A stretch of 64,000 nucleotides of DNA from assembly GCF_000585995.1 (NCBI RefSeq), contig NZ_CP007410.1, forward strand, positions 4,181,430 through 4,245,429, read 5' to 3'. Origin of the DNA: Pseudomonas brassicacearum (lineage in GTDB: Bacteria > Pseudomonadota > Gammaproteobacteria > Pseudomonadales > Pseudomonadaceae). This document shows positions 8,593 through 17,318 of the stretch, one piece after another. The notes beneath the pieces were generated by a model. The model saw only the letters and a list, made by a program, of their open reading frames with translations, did no database searches and was not told the origin of the DNA. Positions within the stretch are counted from its first letter, which is position 1. Every line of letters begins with the position of its first letter. The position numbers and the translations under genes were made by a program.

Positions 8593-8961
8593 TTAGACAG
8601 CGCTAGGAACTTTAAAGGTGACAGCGCTTTCGATTTTAACAAGATGCACCTTGTCTCCCTCTTCGTTCCATACCGAGCTATTCAGCCCCCAGTAGAAATA
8701 GCTCGCAGGAGTCCCTTCGGTAGTCTTTCCTTTTCTGTTTGTGCCCGATCTTGTGCTGATGAAGATATATTCATCTTCTTCTACTTCCCAGCTAGGAAAA
8801 GTAAAAACATGGCGATGTTTGTTGCTGGTGCTACCATCGTCTTTGTAGGTCTCGTCCAAGATCATGTAACCCTTGAGATCACAGGCTTTCTGAGCGCGAA
8901 TAACAACATATTCGTTTTTTGCATCACCTTGCTCGACCACCCGAATGACTTCCAAATCCAT
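8593..8961 (-). CDS. Lamin-tail-domain-like small protein
   Basis: 122 residues from ATG 8961, which has AAGGA 7 bases upstream; an in-frame ATG at 8979 and a TTG at 9006 are weaker. The bulk is a beta sandwich-like sequence: LEVIRVVEQGDAKNEYVVIR, CDLKGYMILDETY, HVFTFPS, DEYIFISTRSG, YFYWGLNSSVWNEEGDKVHL. The order of strands and the closing WNEEGDKVHL are typical of lamin-tail (LTD) domains, which in bacteria are often secreted or joined to nucleases. There is no signal peptide. It stands alone, with its own terminator. A 12-base direct repeat (TTTGTAATGGAT) spans the two candidate starts. Confidence 0.6.
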   Translation of the reverse strand: MDLEVIRVVEQGDAKNEYVVIRAQKACDLKGYMILDETYKDDGSTSNKHRHVFTFPSWEVEEDEYIFISTRSGTNRKGKTTEGTPASYFYWGLNSSVWNEEGDKVHLVKIESAVTFKVPSAV

Positions 8962-9281
8962 TACAAAATCCTTATCCATTACAAACGTTTCAGTTCGATC
9001 AGGCAAAATGCCAGCATCAGCGCTAGGCTAGCTTGGAGGGTGGTGCCAAGGGAAGGTTTTTTTGATCCCAACAGGACGTTCAAAACCTCTCAGAGCTCCA
9101 ACCTGGGGCGTGGGTGCGCACCTTTTCCATCGGACCCCGGGTGATTCCTTCCAGGTCCGCAGCAAAGTCCATGCGACTTGACCTTCATAACCAAAATGGA
9201 TTTTATCTGACGCTTACCTCGATAGTTAGGACGCTAGGTATGTGGAAATAAGATTGGGAGGCATAGAATATTAACAAGTTA

Positions 9282-9424
9282 ATCCTCCCCGGCCACCCGA
9301 AAAATATCCGCCAGATAATCCAGCGTCGCACCTCATCCCCATTGATCATCTGCCGCACATAGATCGCCGAAAACGGTGCTTCCTATTTGGTCGGACTCCT
9401 CGGTTTATGCGTGCCCAGCTGATA
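9282..9424 (-). pseudogene. Decayed duplicate of the tail tube gene 3' end
   Basis: These roughly 140 bases closely match the end of the intact tail tube gene at about 10,253-10,399: both hold the stretch CACCTCATCCCCATTGATCA and flanking codons for GGEDQ, IFRVG and YVRQMINGDE. The copy has substitutions and at least one small deletion that breaks the frame. It has no start, so it is a scar left when cargo entered next to the tube gene, not a gene. Confidence 0.85.
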
Positions 9425-9426
9425 TA

Positions 9427-10119
9427 TTATGATTTGCTTGGCATGACAGTTACTTTCGAAACTCCTAACTCTGTTAACGTTGCGTCCAGCCTTCTTAAAT
9501 AGCTAACCGTAAATTTGTCGTAGTGCTGTAGTAAATTCCAGGCATTCTCTTCGGTATTGCGCTTAGATTCTAACGCATCGAATAGCCCTTCGGTCGTTCT
9601 ATCTTTAATGTCCGCATTAATAACATCCTGTTTCAATGTCGTAAATCGAGCGTAACATTCGATTTGGCCGTAAAGCTTTTCGATATCATAATTCTTGTCG
9701 TCCCCCGGCGGCGAGCAAGGATTTGGGGAGGAATGATTATTTACAGGATGAATGTCGATTTCATCGATATGAATTAGCTCATTCGCCATATTTTTGCCAA
9801 AGTAACGAGACAGCTTAAAGTGTTCGGCGATCAGTTGCTGACGCCAGCTTCGTTGGAATTGCATGTACTCATGCCACGGCCCTTTAGAAAATTCCTCCCA
9901 ACCTTTGTTATCCGTTTCTTTTAATAACTTATCGAGCGCATTGTAGCCATCGTACAACAGGCGGCTGGTTTCTTGCGCCGTGGCTTGGGCACCGTCCAGA
10001 AATTTAGCTCTGTCCGCTCGCTCATCTTGGCGAGCTTGCTGGCAGCTCGTGCCAGCAAGGGTTATAGCAGCAGTGAGGAGTGAAGCCGCGAGGGTCTGCA
10101 ACCACGTCAAATCAGCCAT
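9427..10119 (-). CDS. Membrane-anchored or lipoprotein-like cargo protein
   Basis: 230 residues from ATG 10119 (a TTG three bases upstream is also possible). An N-terminal hydrophobic stretch, LTWLQTLAASLLTAAITLAG, ends at TSC, a weak lipobox, so the protein is either a lipoprotein or anchored by one helix. The rest is soluble and helical (ARQDERADRAKFLDGAQ, then YLRRLDATLTELGVSKV). Family unknown. It lies exactly between the intact tail tube gene and the decayed tube copy, so it is the payload of that insertion. Base composition is more AT-rich than the phage genes on its right. Confidence 0.65.
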   Translation of the reverse strand: MADLTWLQTLAASLLTAAITLAGTSCQQARQDERADRAKFLDGAQATAQETSRLLYDGYNALDKLLKETDNKGWEEFSKGPWHEYMQFQRSWRQQLIAEHFKLSRYFGKNMANELIHIDEIDIHPVNNHSSPNPCSPPGDDKNYDIEKLYGQIECYARFTTLKQDVINADIKDRTTEGLFDALESKRNTEENAWNLLQHYDKFTVSYLRRLDATLTELGVSKVTVMPSKS

Positions 10120-10215
10120 CAATGATTATCCAGTTTTAAGAAATTCACGCTCAATATCGGCTGACGTCCCGGCTTCGTGAGTCACTTCCTTACAACCCTC
10201 GAATGGCAATGAAAT

Positions 10216-10740
10216 TTAAGCCTGCCCTATGTTTTTCCGGTACTTGGCCAACTGATCCTCCCCACCCACCCGAAAAATATTCGCCAAATAATCCAGCAAC
10301 ACCACCTCATCCCCATTGATCATCTGCCGCACGTAGGTCGCCGAAAACGGCGTCTCGTACTTGGTCGGATCTCGCGGCTTGTGCGTGCCCAACTGATACT
10401 CCTTCCCCGTGATGGTCATGGTCGTGACCAGCGGAATCTCATTCACCAACCCGCCATTGTTGAACACCTGCACGTTAGAACGGCACTGCAACTGCACGCT
10501 CTTGAACGGCGTCACCAGCTTCTTGGCCGCCTCAAAGTACAAGCTGTTCCACGTAATTTTCCCTTCCAGCTTGTCGATGCCATCGGGCAGCTCGATCAGC
10601 CCGACCATGCCCAGCCCCTGGAAGTCGCTCATCACGGTTTTGATGGTGCCCAGGTCGATCTCTTCGCATTTGCCAAAGAAGCTGGTGCCATCCAGGTACA
10701 CGTTGGCGTTAGAAATACGATGCGCGCTAAAGCCGGCCAT
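10216..10740 (-). CDS. Contractile tail tube protein (P2 FII-type)
   Basis: 174 residues. Short acidic protein with GTSFFGKCEEIDLGTIK, a WNSLYFEAAKKLV strand, VTTMTITGKEYQLGTHKPRD and a C-terminal MINGDEVVLLDYLANIFRVGG segment, matching the P2 FII / Mu gpM tube family. It polymerises into the inner tube around the tape measure. It begins right after the sheath gene stop (10741), the standard sheath-tube pair. A decayed copy of its 3' end lies at 9282-9424. Confidence 0.88.
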   Translation of the reverse strand: MAGFSAHRISNANVYLDGTSFFGKCEEIDLGTIKTVMSDFQGLGMVGLIELPDGIDKLEGKITWNSLYFEAAKKLVTPFKSVQLQCRSNVQVFNNGGLVNEIPLVTTMTITGKEYQLGTHKPRDPTKYETPFSATYVRQMINGDEVVLLDYLANIFRVGGEDQLAKYRKNIGQA

Positions 10741-12162
10741 TTATGCAGCCCCCAAGTTGACCAGGTAGTCCCCGGTGATTTCAGTTTCAAAGGTGCCACG
10801 CTCAAACGGCAGCGGCACGGTGAGTTTGTAGTTGAACAGTGCGTGGCCTTGTTCCAATTGGGTTTGTGGGTTGCGAGCCGGGTCGTACCAGCACTCGCCG
10901 CCGAGTAAGGCGCCGTCGCCGATGAGTTTGCGCAGGAACAGGTTGACGCTTTCGGTGATGCTGGTGATTAACGAGGTGGTGATGGGCTGGTCGACGAATT
11001 GCAATGCGCTGTAGCGGATGGATTCATCAACGACGTCTTTGGTGCGTCGCACGTTTTCGAAGTTGCGCATGTGGGTGACGGTCGGCCAGGCCGCTGTGCG
11101 GTTACCCCATAAGCGCAGGCCACTGCCGAAGGAGTTGAAGACGGTGGTGATGCCGTTTTCGTTGAGCAGGTTGACTTCGCTGTTCGAGTCATCGACCCGA
11201 GCAGTTAGCGGCCGCTCCAGGCCTATGACGCCGATCAGTTCCTGGTTGGAACTGCTCCACCAGTAGCCGTGGTCGTTGTCGACTTTGGCGCGTAGGCCGG
11301 CGGCGCGAATGGACAGCGGTTGCAGGCGTTCGCCGTGGGCGGCGTCGCGGACTTTGATGTGCGGGTAGCACAACCGAACACGGTCACTGCTGGTGTTGAA
11401 GTTAATGGCACCCGCTGGACCGCGCCCGGCCAATACCTGCTGCACGGTGGTGCCGATGGGCGCGTCGATGTAGGCGATGCCGCCGACTTGGCCGGCCGAG
11501 GCGCCCAGTTCGGCGGTCACTTCTTTCAAGGTGCTGAAGCCCGGGGCAATGAAGACTTTAGGAAAGAAGCCCAGCTGGTTATAGCTGTCTTGGAAGGCTT
11601 TCAGGCCGGTGCGCCGCCCGGCAGCGTTGACGGCGCCGATGATGTCCGTCGCGGTGACTTTGCTGGGATCGGCGTAGGTGTAGGCCACTTTGATCGGGGC
11701 GTTGGCGGCAATGTTGCCGGTCGGCAGGCGCCTGATGTGACCTGTGAGCCTGTCGGCTTTGTAGTCGGTGCTTTCCAGGTAGGTGATCAACCCGTCGGCG
11801 GATTTTATTTGCAGCGTTTGCAGCGCACCGTGTTCCAGTTGCAATAGATCGTTGGGGGCGAACTGTTTGTCTTGCTCGTCCACGGTGGTGCTGTGGACGG
11901 CAGGATCGAGCACGTTGACGACCAGTACGGTGCCGGCGCCGAAGTCGAAGATGCCTTGCAGGGCTTCGGGGATGGAGAAGCCTGTCCTGTGCGGGCCGAA
12001 CTGTGCGGCGTGGGTGTCGTTAAGGCATAGGGTCAGCTCGTTGATGGGGCCAGTGGGCGCCGTGCCGATCACGGCGATGACGGCGGATTTAACCACCCGG
12101 ATGGGTCTGGGGCCGCGTTCGACTTCAGTGGTTTCGATGCCGTGTAGGTAGTTGGCAGGCAT
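10741..12162 (-). CDS. Contractile tail sheath protein
   Basis: 473 residues, length normal for the P2 FI / Mu gpL sheath family. N-terminal NYLHGIETTEVERGPRPIRVVKSAVIAVIGTAP is a family hallmark; the C-terminal half has FRKLIGDGALLGGECWYD-type sequence and the ending GTFETEITGDYLVNLGA. The sheath surrounds the tube and contracts to drive injection. It is followed without gap by the tube gene and preceded by a small tail gene with a 3-base gap. Confidence 0.92.
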   Translation of the reverse strand: MPANYLHGIETTEVERGPRPIRVVKSAVIAVIGTAPTGPINELTLCLNDTHAAQFGPHRTGFSIPEALQGIFDFGAGTVLVVNVLDPAVHSTTVDEQDKQFAPNDLLQLEHGALQTLQIKSADGLITYLESTDYKADRLTGHIRRLPTGNIAANAPIKVAYTYADPSKVTATDIIGAVNAAGRRTGLKAFQDSYNQLGFFPKVFIAPGFSTLKEVTAELGASAGQVGGIAYIDAPIGTTVQQVLAGRGPAGAINFNTSSDRVRLCYPHIKVRDAAHGERLQPLSIRAAGLRAKVDNDHGYWWSSSNQELIGVIGLERPLTARVDDSNSEVNLLNENGITTVFNSFGSGLRLWGNRTAAWPTVTHMRNFENVRRTKDVVDESIRYSALQFVDQPITTSLITSITESVNLFLRKLIGDGALLGGECWYDPARNPQTQLEQGHALFNYKLTVPLPFERGTFETEITGDYLVNLGAA

Positions 12163-12165
12163 GGG

Positions 12166-12405
12166 TTATTCCTTCGCGGCGGATAATGTTTGTGCTGCCT
12201 TTACGGGTAAGCCCGTCGGCAGAGGGTTAACGGGGTGCGGATGCAGGTGTTTGAGGGCCAGCAAAACGCGGGTGTATTCGTGGTCGGCCGGCATGCTGAC
12301 CGGTTGGCCTGGGTGCAGGAGGACTTCAAGGCGTTCGCCGGTTTTGCCGACGCGTAGAGAGGCGCAACTGGGGGGCCCGGCGTAGCGGTACGTTGTGAGT
12401 TTCAT
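12166..12405 (-). CDS. Small tail-module protein (position of Mu gp38)
   Basis: 79 residues from ATG 12405, which has AGGAG six bases upstream and overlaps the stop of the gp37-like gene as ATGA. Sequence MKLTTYRYAGPPSCASL, then LEVLLHPGQPVSMPADHEY, matches small DUF2635-like proteins that sit before the sheath gene in Mu-like phages. Role not known. Confidence 0.65.
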   Translation of the reverse strand: MKLTTYRYAGPPSCASLRVGKTGERLEVLLHPGQPVSMPADHEYTRVLLALKHLHPHPVNPLPTGLPVKAAQTLSAAKE

Positions 12406-12884
12406 GGGTGCTCCTGGCATTGAGCTGAGGTCAGCCGAGGTCCGCTTTCGGGGACAAGGGTTTGCAGGTGTGTGGTGCGGGTGGTGAAGTCTTGGGCGTA
12501 CTGCCAGACGCCGTTGTGGTGGCCGATAAAGTGTTCTGCGACGGGGCGGCAGGCCTGGTTGGCGTGCGGCGGGTACCAGCCGGTGAGGCAGGTGCGGATG
12601 CGGTCAAGGTGACCGACGACGCCGTCTTTGCCATTGAGTTGGCGAAACACCAATGTGAGGCGCAGCACCCAGTGACGTGCCTGGAAGCAGGCGTCGGTGC
12701 TTTCTGATTGCCCGAACGTAGATTTGCCGTAGGCGAGCAAGACGGCACCGCGGGGATGGTTGAGCCGGTATTGCAACGGGTTTTCAGGGAACAGCTCGAT
12801 CATCAATTCGCTGCCAAGGTCGGCTTGTAGCCGGACGAGCATGGCGTCGAGCAGTTGTTCGGTTTGGGTTTTGGCCAGGGTCAT
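12402..12884 (-). CDS. Phage gp37-like protein
   Basis: 160 residues from ATG 12884, which overlaps the stop of the upstream gene (TAATG). Residues near 30 read ELFPENPLQYRLNHPRGAVLLAYGKS, a clear signature of the Mu gp37 family, which lies between gp36 and the sheath and is thought to act at the head-tail join. Length and position fit. An ATG at 12899 is possible but the coupled start is preferred. Confidence 0.8.
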   Translation of the reverse strand: MTLAKTQTEQLLDAMLVRLQADLGSELMIELFPENPLQYRLNHPRGAVLLAYGKSTFGQSESTDACFQARHWVLRLTLVFRQLNGKDGVVGHLDRIRTCLTGWYPPHANQACRPVAEHFIGHHNGVWQYAQDFTTRTTHLQTLVPESGPRLTSAQCQEHP

Positions 12885-13315
12885 TAATAGCGGTCCCACT
12901 GTTGGGCGCCGAATTGTTGAGGACGTGCGCGCACGCGGATCTCGCCCGGCTCTGGCACGGCCTGGCCGGTGGGTGTGCCGAGGGTGATGACGCCGTCGCG
13001 GATGTTTTCCAGTAGTTGGAGGGTGTCTTTGCGGCTGTCCTTCACGGCGTCGGGCAAGGCGCCCTCGGGGCGGCGTTGGTAGAGCCAGTGGCGGGCCAGG
13101 TAGACGACGGCATCGCGCAGGACGGTGGGCACCGGGTCGAGTGGCAGTTGATAGCGGCCGCGCAGGTAACCGTCGACCAGTTCCTGGGCCTGGCGCACGC
13201 CGTCATCGATGACGCTTTCGTTGGGCACGGCGGCGGCCGGGTCGTCGTTGGAGAGCTGGATGAGGGTCATCAACGGGATGGCGTTGCCGAGGTCGGCACG
13301 GGTGCAGTAGCGCAT
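12884..13315 (-). CDS. Phage gp36-like protein (DUF1320)
   Basis: 143 residues. MRYCTRADLGNAIP at the start, DDGVRQAQELVDGYLRGRYQLPL and ARHWLYQRR are family signatures of Mu gp36 (DUF1320), a head-tail connector component that follows the capsid gene. Coupled to gp37 by a TAATG overlap and three bases after the capsid gene stop. Confidence 0.85.
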   Translation of the reverse strand: MRYCTRADLGNAIPLMTLIQLSNDDPAAAVPNESVIDDGVRQAQELVDGYLRGRYQLPLDPVPTVLRDAVVYLARHWLYQRRPEGALPDAVKDSRKDTLQLLENIRDGVITLGTPTGQAVPEPGEIRVRARPQQFGAQQWDRY

Positions 13316-13318
13316 GGC

Positions 13319-14299
13319 TCAACCCGCCTTCAGTTCAACGAGGGCTTCGGGGAACAGGCACATGGCCAAGGGGTTGGCCTGGGCTTCCAGGTCCCAGCCT
13401 TTGCCCATCTTGCGCGGCTCGGCTTTGCTGTAGAACGCCTGGCCCAGGGTGTTGACGGTTTCGTTGTAATTGGCCGGGGCGTTGAACAGACGGAATACGC
13501 CGCGGGCGACGGGAAAAACCTGGGCGATGTCGGCCGGGATGAAGCGCTGGCCGCTGACGGTGACGTCGTATTCGATGTACTCGATGCCGCCGAAGGTGAA
13601 GCCCGAGCGCATGTCACCACCGAGACGATCTTGCGCGGCCTGGTAGTGGGCGAAAGCTTCTTTGACTTTGGCGTGGTCGGTGAAGGCGTCGAACCAATCT
13701 GGCCCGCACAAGGCGCGAAAGCCGGTGACCATCACGCCGCCGAGTTTGGATTCGGCGTGGCGCTTGGCGTCGAGGCAGGCTTTGCGCACGTTGGTCTCGG
13801 GCTTGCTGAGTGGCACGGTGACCTTTTTCTGTTTGACGTCGAATTCGTCAAACAGGTCGAACAATACCGAGCCATCGGCGTCCAGCAATTGGCCGCGCAG
13901 TGCGCCGACGCGTTGGAATTCGCGGGTGGCTTCGATGCTGTTTTTGAGTTCCTGCAGGTGGTCGTTGACGACGGTGACGACGGGCGCGGTGGCGCTTTCC
14001 TGGCCGAAGGTGGCGATGCCTTGCAACTGACTGGGCAGGATCGAGCTGCTGACGGGCAGGTGCAGGGTTTCGAAGGTGCGGCGTTTGCGTTTGCGGCCTT
14101 CGAGCGGCGCGGGGTCGTCGTTGCGTGAAGTGTTGGGCACTAGCACTAACCGGCCTTCGCGCTCGTCGATGATGACGCTGGTGCTGGTGACGCCTTTTTC
14201 GTCAAACAGGCCCATGGCGCCGACCTTGCCGGGGATGGCCGGGAGTTTGTTGATGGCGGCGGTGAGGTTGGCGACGCTGAACAGGTCTGGCAGGTTCAT
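13319..14299 (-). CDS. Major capsid protein, lambda E family
   Basis: 326 residues. Segments PAIPGKVGAMGLFDEKGVTSTSV, a KRTFETLHLPVSSSI-like region, VNDHLQELKNSIEATREFQR, LRGQLLDADGSVLFDLFDEF and FRLFNAPANYNETVNTLGQAFYSK are strong matches to the lambda gpE capsid family. Mu itself uses a different (gpT) capsid protein, so the head here is of another type combined with Mu-like neighbours. It forms the icosahedral shell, stabilised by the gpD-like protein encoded just upstream. Confidence 0.9.
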   Translation of the reverse strand: MNLPDLFSVANLTAAINKLPAIPGKVGAMGLFDEKGVTSTSVIIDEREGRLVLVPNTSRNDDPAPLEGRKRKRRTFETLHLPVSSSILPSQLQGIATFGQESATAPVVTVVNDHLQELKNSIEATREFQRVGALRGQLLDADGSVLFDLFDEFDVKQKKVTVPLSKPETNVRKACLDAKRHAESKLGGVMVTGFRALCGPDWFDAFTDHAKVKEAFAHYQAAQDRLGGDMRSGFTFGGIEYIEYDVTVSGQRFIPADIAQVFPVARGVFRLFNAPANYNETVNTLGQAFYSKAEPRKMGKGWDLEAQANPLAMCLFPEALVELKAG

Positions 14300-14312
14300 G
14301 GGTGGCTCCGGG

Positions 14313-14681
14313 TTAGAGGGTTGCGCGGGCGACGATGCCTAGGGCGTTGAGTTCGTCGAGGGCGACGGCTTGCTGGGCTTCGGTGATGCCGGCGGGCCAG
14401 ACCAGGTGCGCTATGGCGAGGACGGCGCCGCGGGCGATGATCACGCCGGGTTGATCGCCAGCCGTGGCGTCTACGCGTTCGGCCATAACGGCGGCGGCCT
14501 TTTTGGCGGCACCGCTGCCGGCGGGATCAAGGCGTTGGTATATGCCGGCGACTTTGGCGAGTACCTGACCGAGTGGGTAGTCGGTGCCGGCGAGCAGCGT
14601 GACGTTGCTTTTGGTCCAGCCGGGGCTGACTTGGAGCAGCAGCAAATCGCCCAGGTCTTTGGGTTGGTTGAAGGTGGCCAT
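14313..14681 (-). CDS. Head decoration protein, lambda D family
   Basis: 122 residues. NQPKDLGDLLLLQVSPGWTK, VTLLAGTDYPLGQVLAKV and a C-terminal GITEAQQAVALDELNALGIV match the small trimeric head decoration family. It binds the expanded capsid and stabilises it. It lies between the protease/scaffold gene and the major capsid gene, the expected order. Confidence 0.85.
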   Translation of the reverse strand: MATFNQPKDLGDLLLLQVSPGWTKSNVTLLAGTDYPLGQVLAKVAGIYQRLDPAGSGAAKKAAAVMAERVDATAGDQPGVIIARGAVLAIAHLVWPAGITEAQQAVALDELNALGIVARATL

Positions 14682-14690
14682 GGGGGATTC

Positions 14691-15527
14691 CTAGCGTTGG
14701 GCGCGGGCTGCGGCGTCGGCGAGTAGAGGGTTGGTGGGTGCGGCGTCGGTTAGGCCGGTGCGGGTCTTGGTGGCGACTTCGGTGAAACTGACGGGGTTGG
14801 TCAGGTCGTTGAAGAGGGTTTTGAGGCCGTCGCTTAACGGCTGGCGCTGGTCGCCTTCGCCGAACGACAAGGGGTTGGTGCCGGACTGCGCGGCGTCGAG
14901 GGCTGCGATGACGACTGGGGCGTGCAGTGGCTTCATGCCGGCGGCGACCAGTTGTTCGGCGTAGGCGACGCTGGCGGTGTGGAGCGTTTGCTGTTCGGTG
15001 ATACGGGCAGCGTTGTCGCGTTGGGCGAGTTCGGCTTTGAGGCGTTTGTTCTCTGCTTCTAATGCAGCGGCGGATGACGTGGTTTGCAGGGCGCCTTCGT
15101 TGAATTCAATGACGCCGGGCTCGCCTTCGGCCAGTTCGATGGGCCGAAGGCCTTTGACGGCCGGCGGCTGTGCGCCGAGGAAGCCGACATGGCGCAAGTA
15201 ATAGACGCCGGGCACGGGGTTGTTGGCGGCGGTTGGGTGGTAGAAGGATGCGGAGATTTTCTTGTAGCTGCCCTTGGCGATTTGCTCGGCGAAGGATGCG
15301 TCGATTTGTTGGGGTTCGGCGATGAGGCCGTGGGCGGTGGCGGACAGGGATTTGACCCAGCCGGCGGCTGGGGCGTCGTGTTGTGGGTGGCCGATGACTA
15401 ATGGTGCTTCGTGCAAGGTTGGGTTGTAGGCGGCGACGGTGGCGGCCAGGTCGGCTTCGGTGAAGTTGTAGGTGGTGCCGCATTGGGCGGTGTGGGTGCC
15501 GGGTTTGAAGATGTGGAGTGGGTTCAT
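14691..15527 (-). CDS. Phage head protease/scaffold (Mu gpI/Z-type)
   Basis: 278 residues. The N-terminal part (FKPGTHTAQCGTTYNFTEADL, then EAPLVIGHPQHDAPAAGWVKSL and FAEQIAKGSYKKISASFY) fits the Mu-like prohead protease; the C-terminal half from about residue 150 is a coiled coil (AAALEAENKRLKAELAQRD) and then a scaffold-like tail. One gene thus supplies both protease and internal scaffold. The gene directly upstream in related phages is gpG, but here 7 kb of cargo intervene. Confidence 0.82.
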   Translation of the reverse strand: MNPLHIFKPGTHTAQCGTTYNFTEADLAATVAAYNPTLHEAPLVIGHPQHDAPAAGWVKSLSATAHGLIAEPQQIDASFAEQIAKGSYKKISASFYHPTAANNPVPGVYYLRHVGFLGAQPPAVKGLRPIELAEGEPGVIEFNEGALQTTSSAAALEAENKRLKAELAQRDNAARITEQQTLHTASVAYAEQLVAAGMKPLHAPVVIAALDAAQSGTNPLSFGEGDQRQPLSDGLKTLFNDLTNPVSFTEVATKTRTGLTDAAPTNPLLADAAARAQR

Positions 15528-15888
15528 GGGGCTGCGCTTGATGGGGATGGTGTGCGCAGTTTCAGGTCTTCGGAGGGGTTAGGCTTTTAACCTGGGTTAG
15601 GGAGCTGGTACCCCGAAACTGGTGTGGTTGAGGTAGGTTCAGAGCGTCAGCGGAAGATACGCGAGCCTATTCGAGCAGAGGCTAGTTTTGGGGAAGTATT
15701 GGAGTTGGTTGGTAATCATGAGGTCGGCTGCTGAGGCACAAGGCCTCTTAAGCGTTTTATAAAGTCTTTACGTCGGTTACCTGAGGTTGTCGCTGAGCAA
15801 CGTGAGTCATGCTCGTGTGCGCCAGTGATATGAGCATATAGCGCGTAGTGGTATACATGGAAAAAGCATCGCACCGATGGGTAGCACC
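15528..15888. promoter_or_regulatory. Junction between phage head genes and cargo island B
   Basis: About 360 bases between the protease start and the first cargo gene. No gene is seen. It must carry the promoter of the rightward HNH gene. If the late transcript from gpG fails to cross island B, a leftward promoter for the capsid genes would also be needed; none was identified with confidence. Confidence 0.4.
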
Positions 15889-17304
15889 ATGTCTAGAACC
15901 TGCATTATCTGCGGCGTAGCTGCAAATTCTCGCGAACACGTTTTTCCCGCTGCTCTTGGCGGGCGCCGTACCAATAAAGGTATTTATTGTGAGAAGCACA
16001 ACGAAGCCTATTCAGGGTTGGCCGAGATCATTGCTGATCAGTTGCGCTTCTTCAATGCTCAGCTCGGCGTTGTTGGTGATCATCAAAAAGCTACTGGCGA
16101 GGTCAAGCCTGTTCTATTGATTGATCCTGAAACGAATGGCGAAGTGCGGTTGAGCGACAGCTCGATCAGTTACGTGAGCCCGCGTATCTTTCCAGTCGCT
16201 GATGCCGAGGATGGAGGTGAGTTTGTACTGGCTGCCAACTCACCGCAAGAAGCACAAGCTTTCATTGCTACCATGCAGAAACCGGGGCATGAAATACGTA
16301 TTAAAAGCGTAGGAGCACGAGAAAAATATTATCCCGGTACGCTCACGGGAAAGCTTGAATTAGGTGGAAATGGTACCGGGCTTAGGGCCATTACCTATAT
16401 CGCTCAGACCTTCTTGGCACATACATTCCCCGACTTGGCTCGGCTTCCCGAGATGGCGGGAGTAAAGAACTATACCCTCAACGGTTCTGGAGCTGATTTC
16501 GCTTGGTGGCATGCCCCCGTAGGCGATGGGCTGGATGCAGTGCGCAAACCGTTTAGTCATCGAATCATCGTCGGGCACAACGCCGATGACGGTGTGGTCT
16601 ATGCACGCCTCTCTCTGTTCTCAGCCCTTCATTACGGCGTGAATTTCGGCGTGGTACCTACCACGATGAGTCGGTCGGTTGTGTTCGATATAGATCCCCT
16701 GGTCAAGTACGAACCCCATGATGTGCAGAAGACCGAATATCAAAAAGCCGTTGGGTACGTTGAAAAACCCAGTGATCTGACTGAGCATCTCGCCGCTGCA
16801 ATAACATCAGGCCAGGCTCAAGCTTCCATCAGTTCGTTGATGCGACGGATTACAGACCACCAGAGGGCGCTTGTTGCCACTAAATGGTTGCAAGAGCTGG
16901 AACGTGCGTCACCTACTGACAGAGGAGCTGCAGATACTTTTTTTGAGCGCCTGGTTTCTGAGGAGTCGGGCCGGGTATTGATGTTGCTACAGGCCTTTAA
17001 GCGCGACTTTATCGAATTTAATGCTGGCAAACATGACAAGGTTCTGACGAAAATTTCAGAAAACTTTGTCCAGAATCCTGACCGCGACCCCGAGTCCAGG
17101 GATGGTTTGTCTCCCCGAGGTAGAGCGCTTTTGGAAATTGCCAGTTCGGCTCTGAAGCAGCAACTGACGCAAGAGTTTCTTCAGAATCAGCTTGACCAAG
17201 ACCGAATGGAAAGGCTCCTGGGCGGAGGTCTTGGGCAACATGCTGTGGGGATGGTCGCTTTGGAGCAGGCGGTGCTTGAGATCTTAGGAGAAAGCGCAGG
17301 CTGA
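15889..17304 (+). CDS. HNH-type zinc-finger endonuclease-like protein
   Basis: About 471 residues from ATG 15889 (an in-frame ATG at 15877 is equally possible). The N-terminus holds a compact HNH_5-like fold: CIICG, then SREHVFPAALGG, then YCEKHNEAYSG. The two C-x2-C/H pairs bind zinc and the EH motif is the usual catalytic site. The rest, over 400 residues, is unrecognised, with a helical C-terminus (RGRALLEIASSALKQQLTQEF). Rightward, against the phage genes, and convergent with 17319-19292 with 14 bases between the stops. Likely a defence or competition nuclease. Confidence 0.75.
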   Translation: MSRTCIICGVAANSREHVFPAALGGRRTNKGIYCEKHNEAYSGLAEIIADQLRFFNAQLGVVGDHQKATGEVKPVLLIDPETNGEVRLSDSSISYVSPRIFPVADAEDGGEFVLAANSPQEAQAFIATMQKPGHEIRIKSVGAREKYYPGTLTGKLELGGNGTGLRAITYIAQTFLAHTFPDLARLPEMAGVKNYTLNGSGADFAWWHAPVGDGLDAVRKPFSHRIIVGHNADDGVVYARLSLFSALHYGVNFGVVPTTMSRSVVFDIDPLVKYEPHDVQKTEYQKAVGYVEKPSDLTEHLAAAITSGQAQASISSLMRRITDHQRALVATKWLQELERASPTDRGAADTFFERLVSEESGRVLMLLQAFKRDFIEFNAGKHDKVLTKISENFVQNPDRDPESRDGLSPRGRALLEIASSALKQQLTQEFLQNQLDQDRMERLLGGGLGQHAVGMVALEQAVLEILGESAG

Positions 17305-17318
17305 CACCTGCGCGATGT

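Noticed and set aside
13016..14128. 370-codon rightward open frame
   Set aside because: Antisense to the major capsid and gp36 genes; long only because GC-rich genes leave the opposite frame open. Composition is Gly/Val/Ala-rich without domains.
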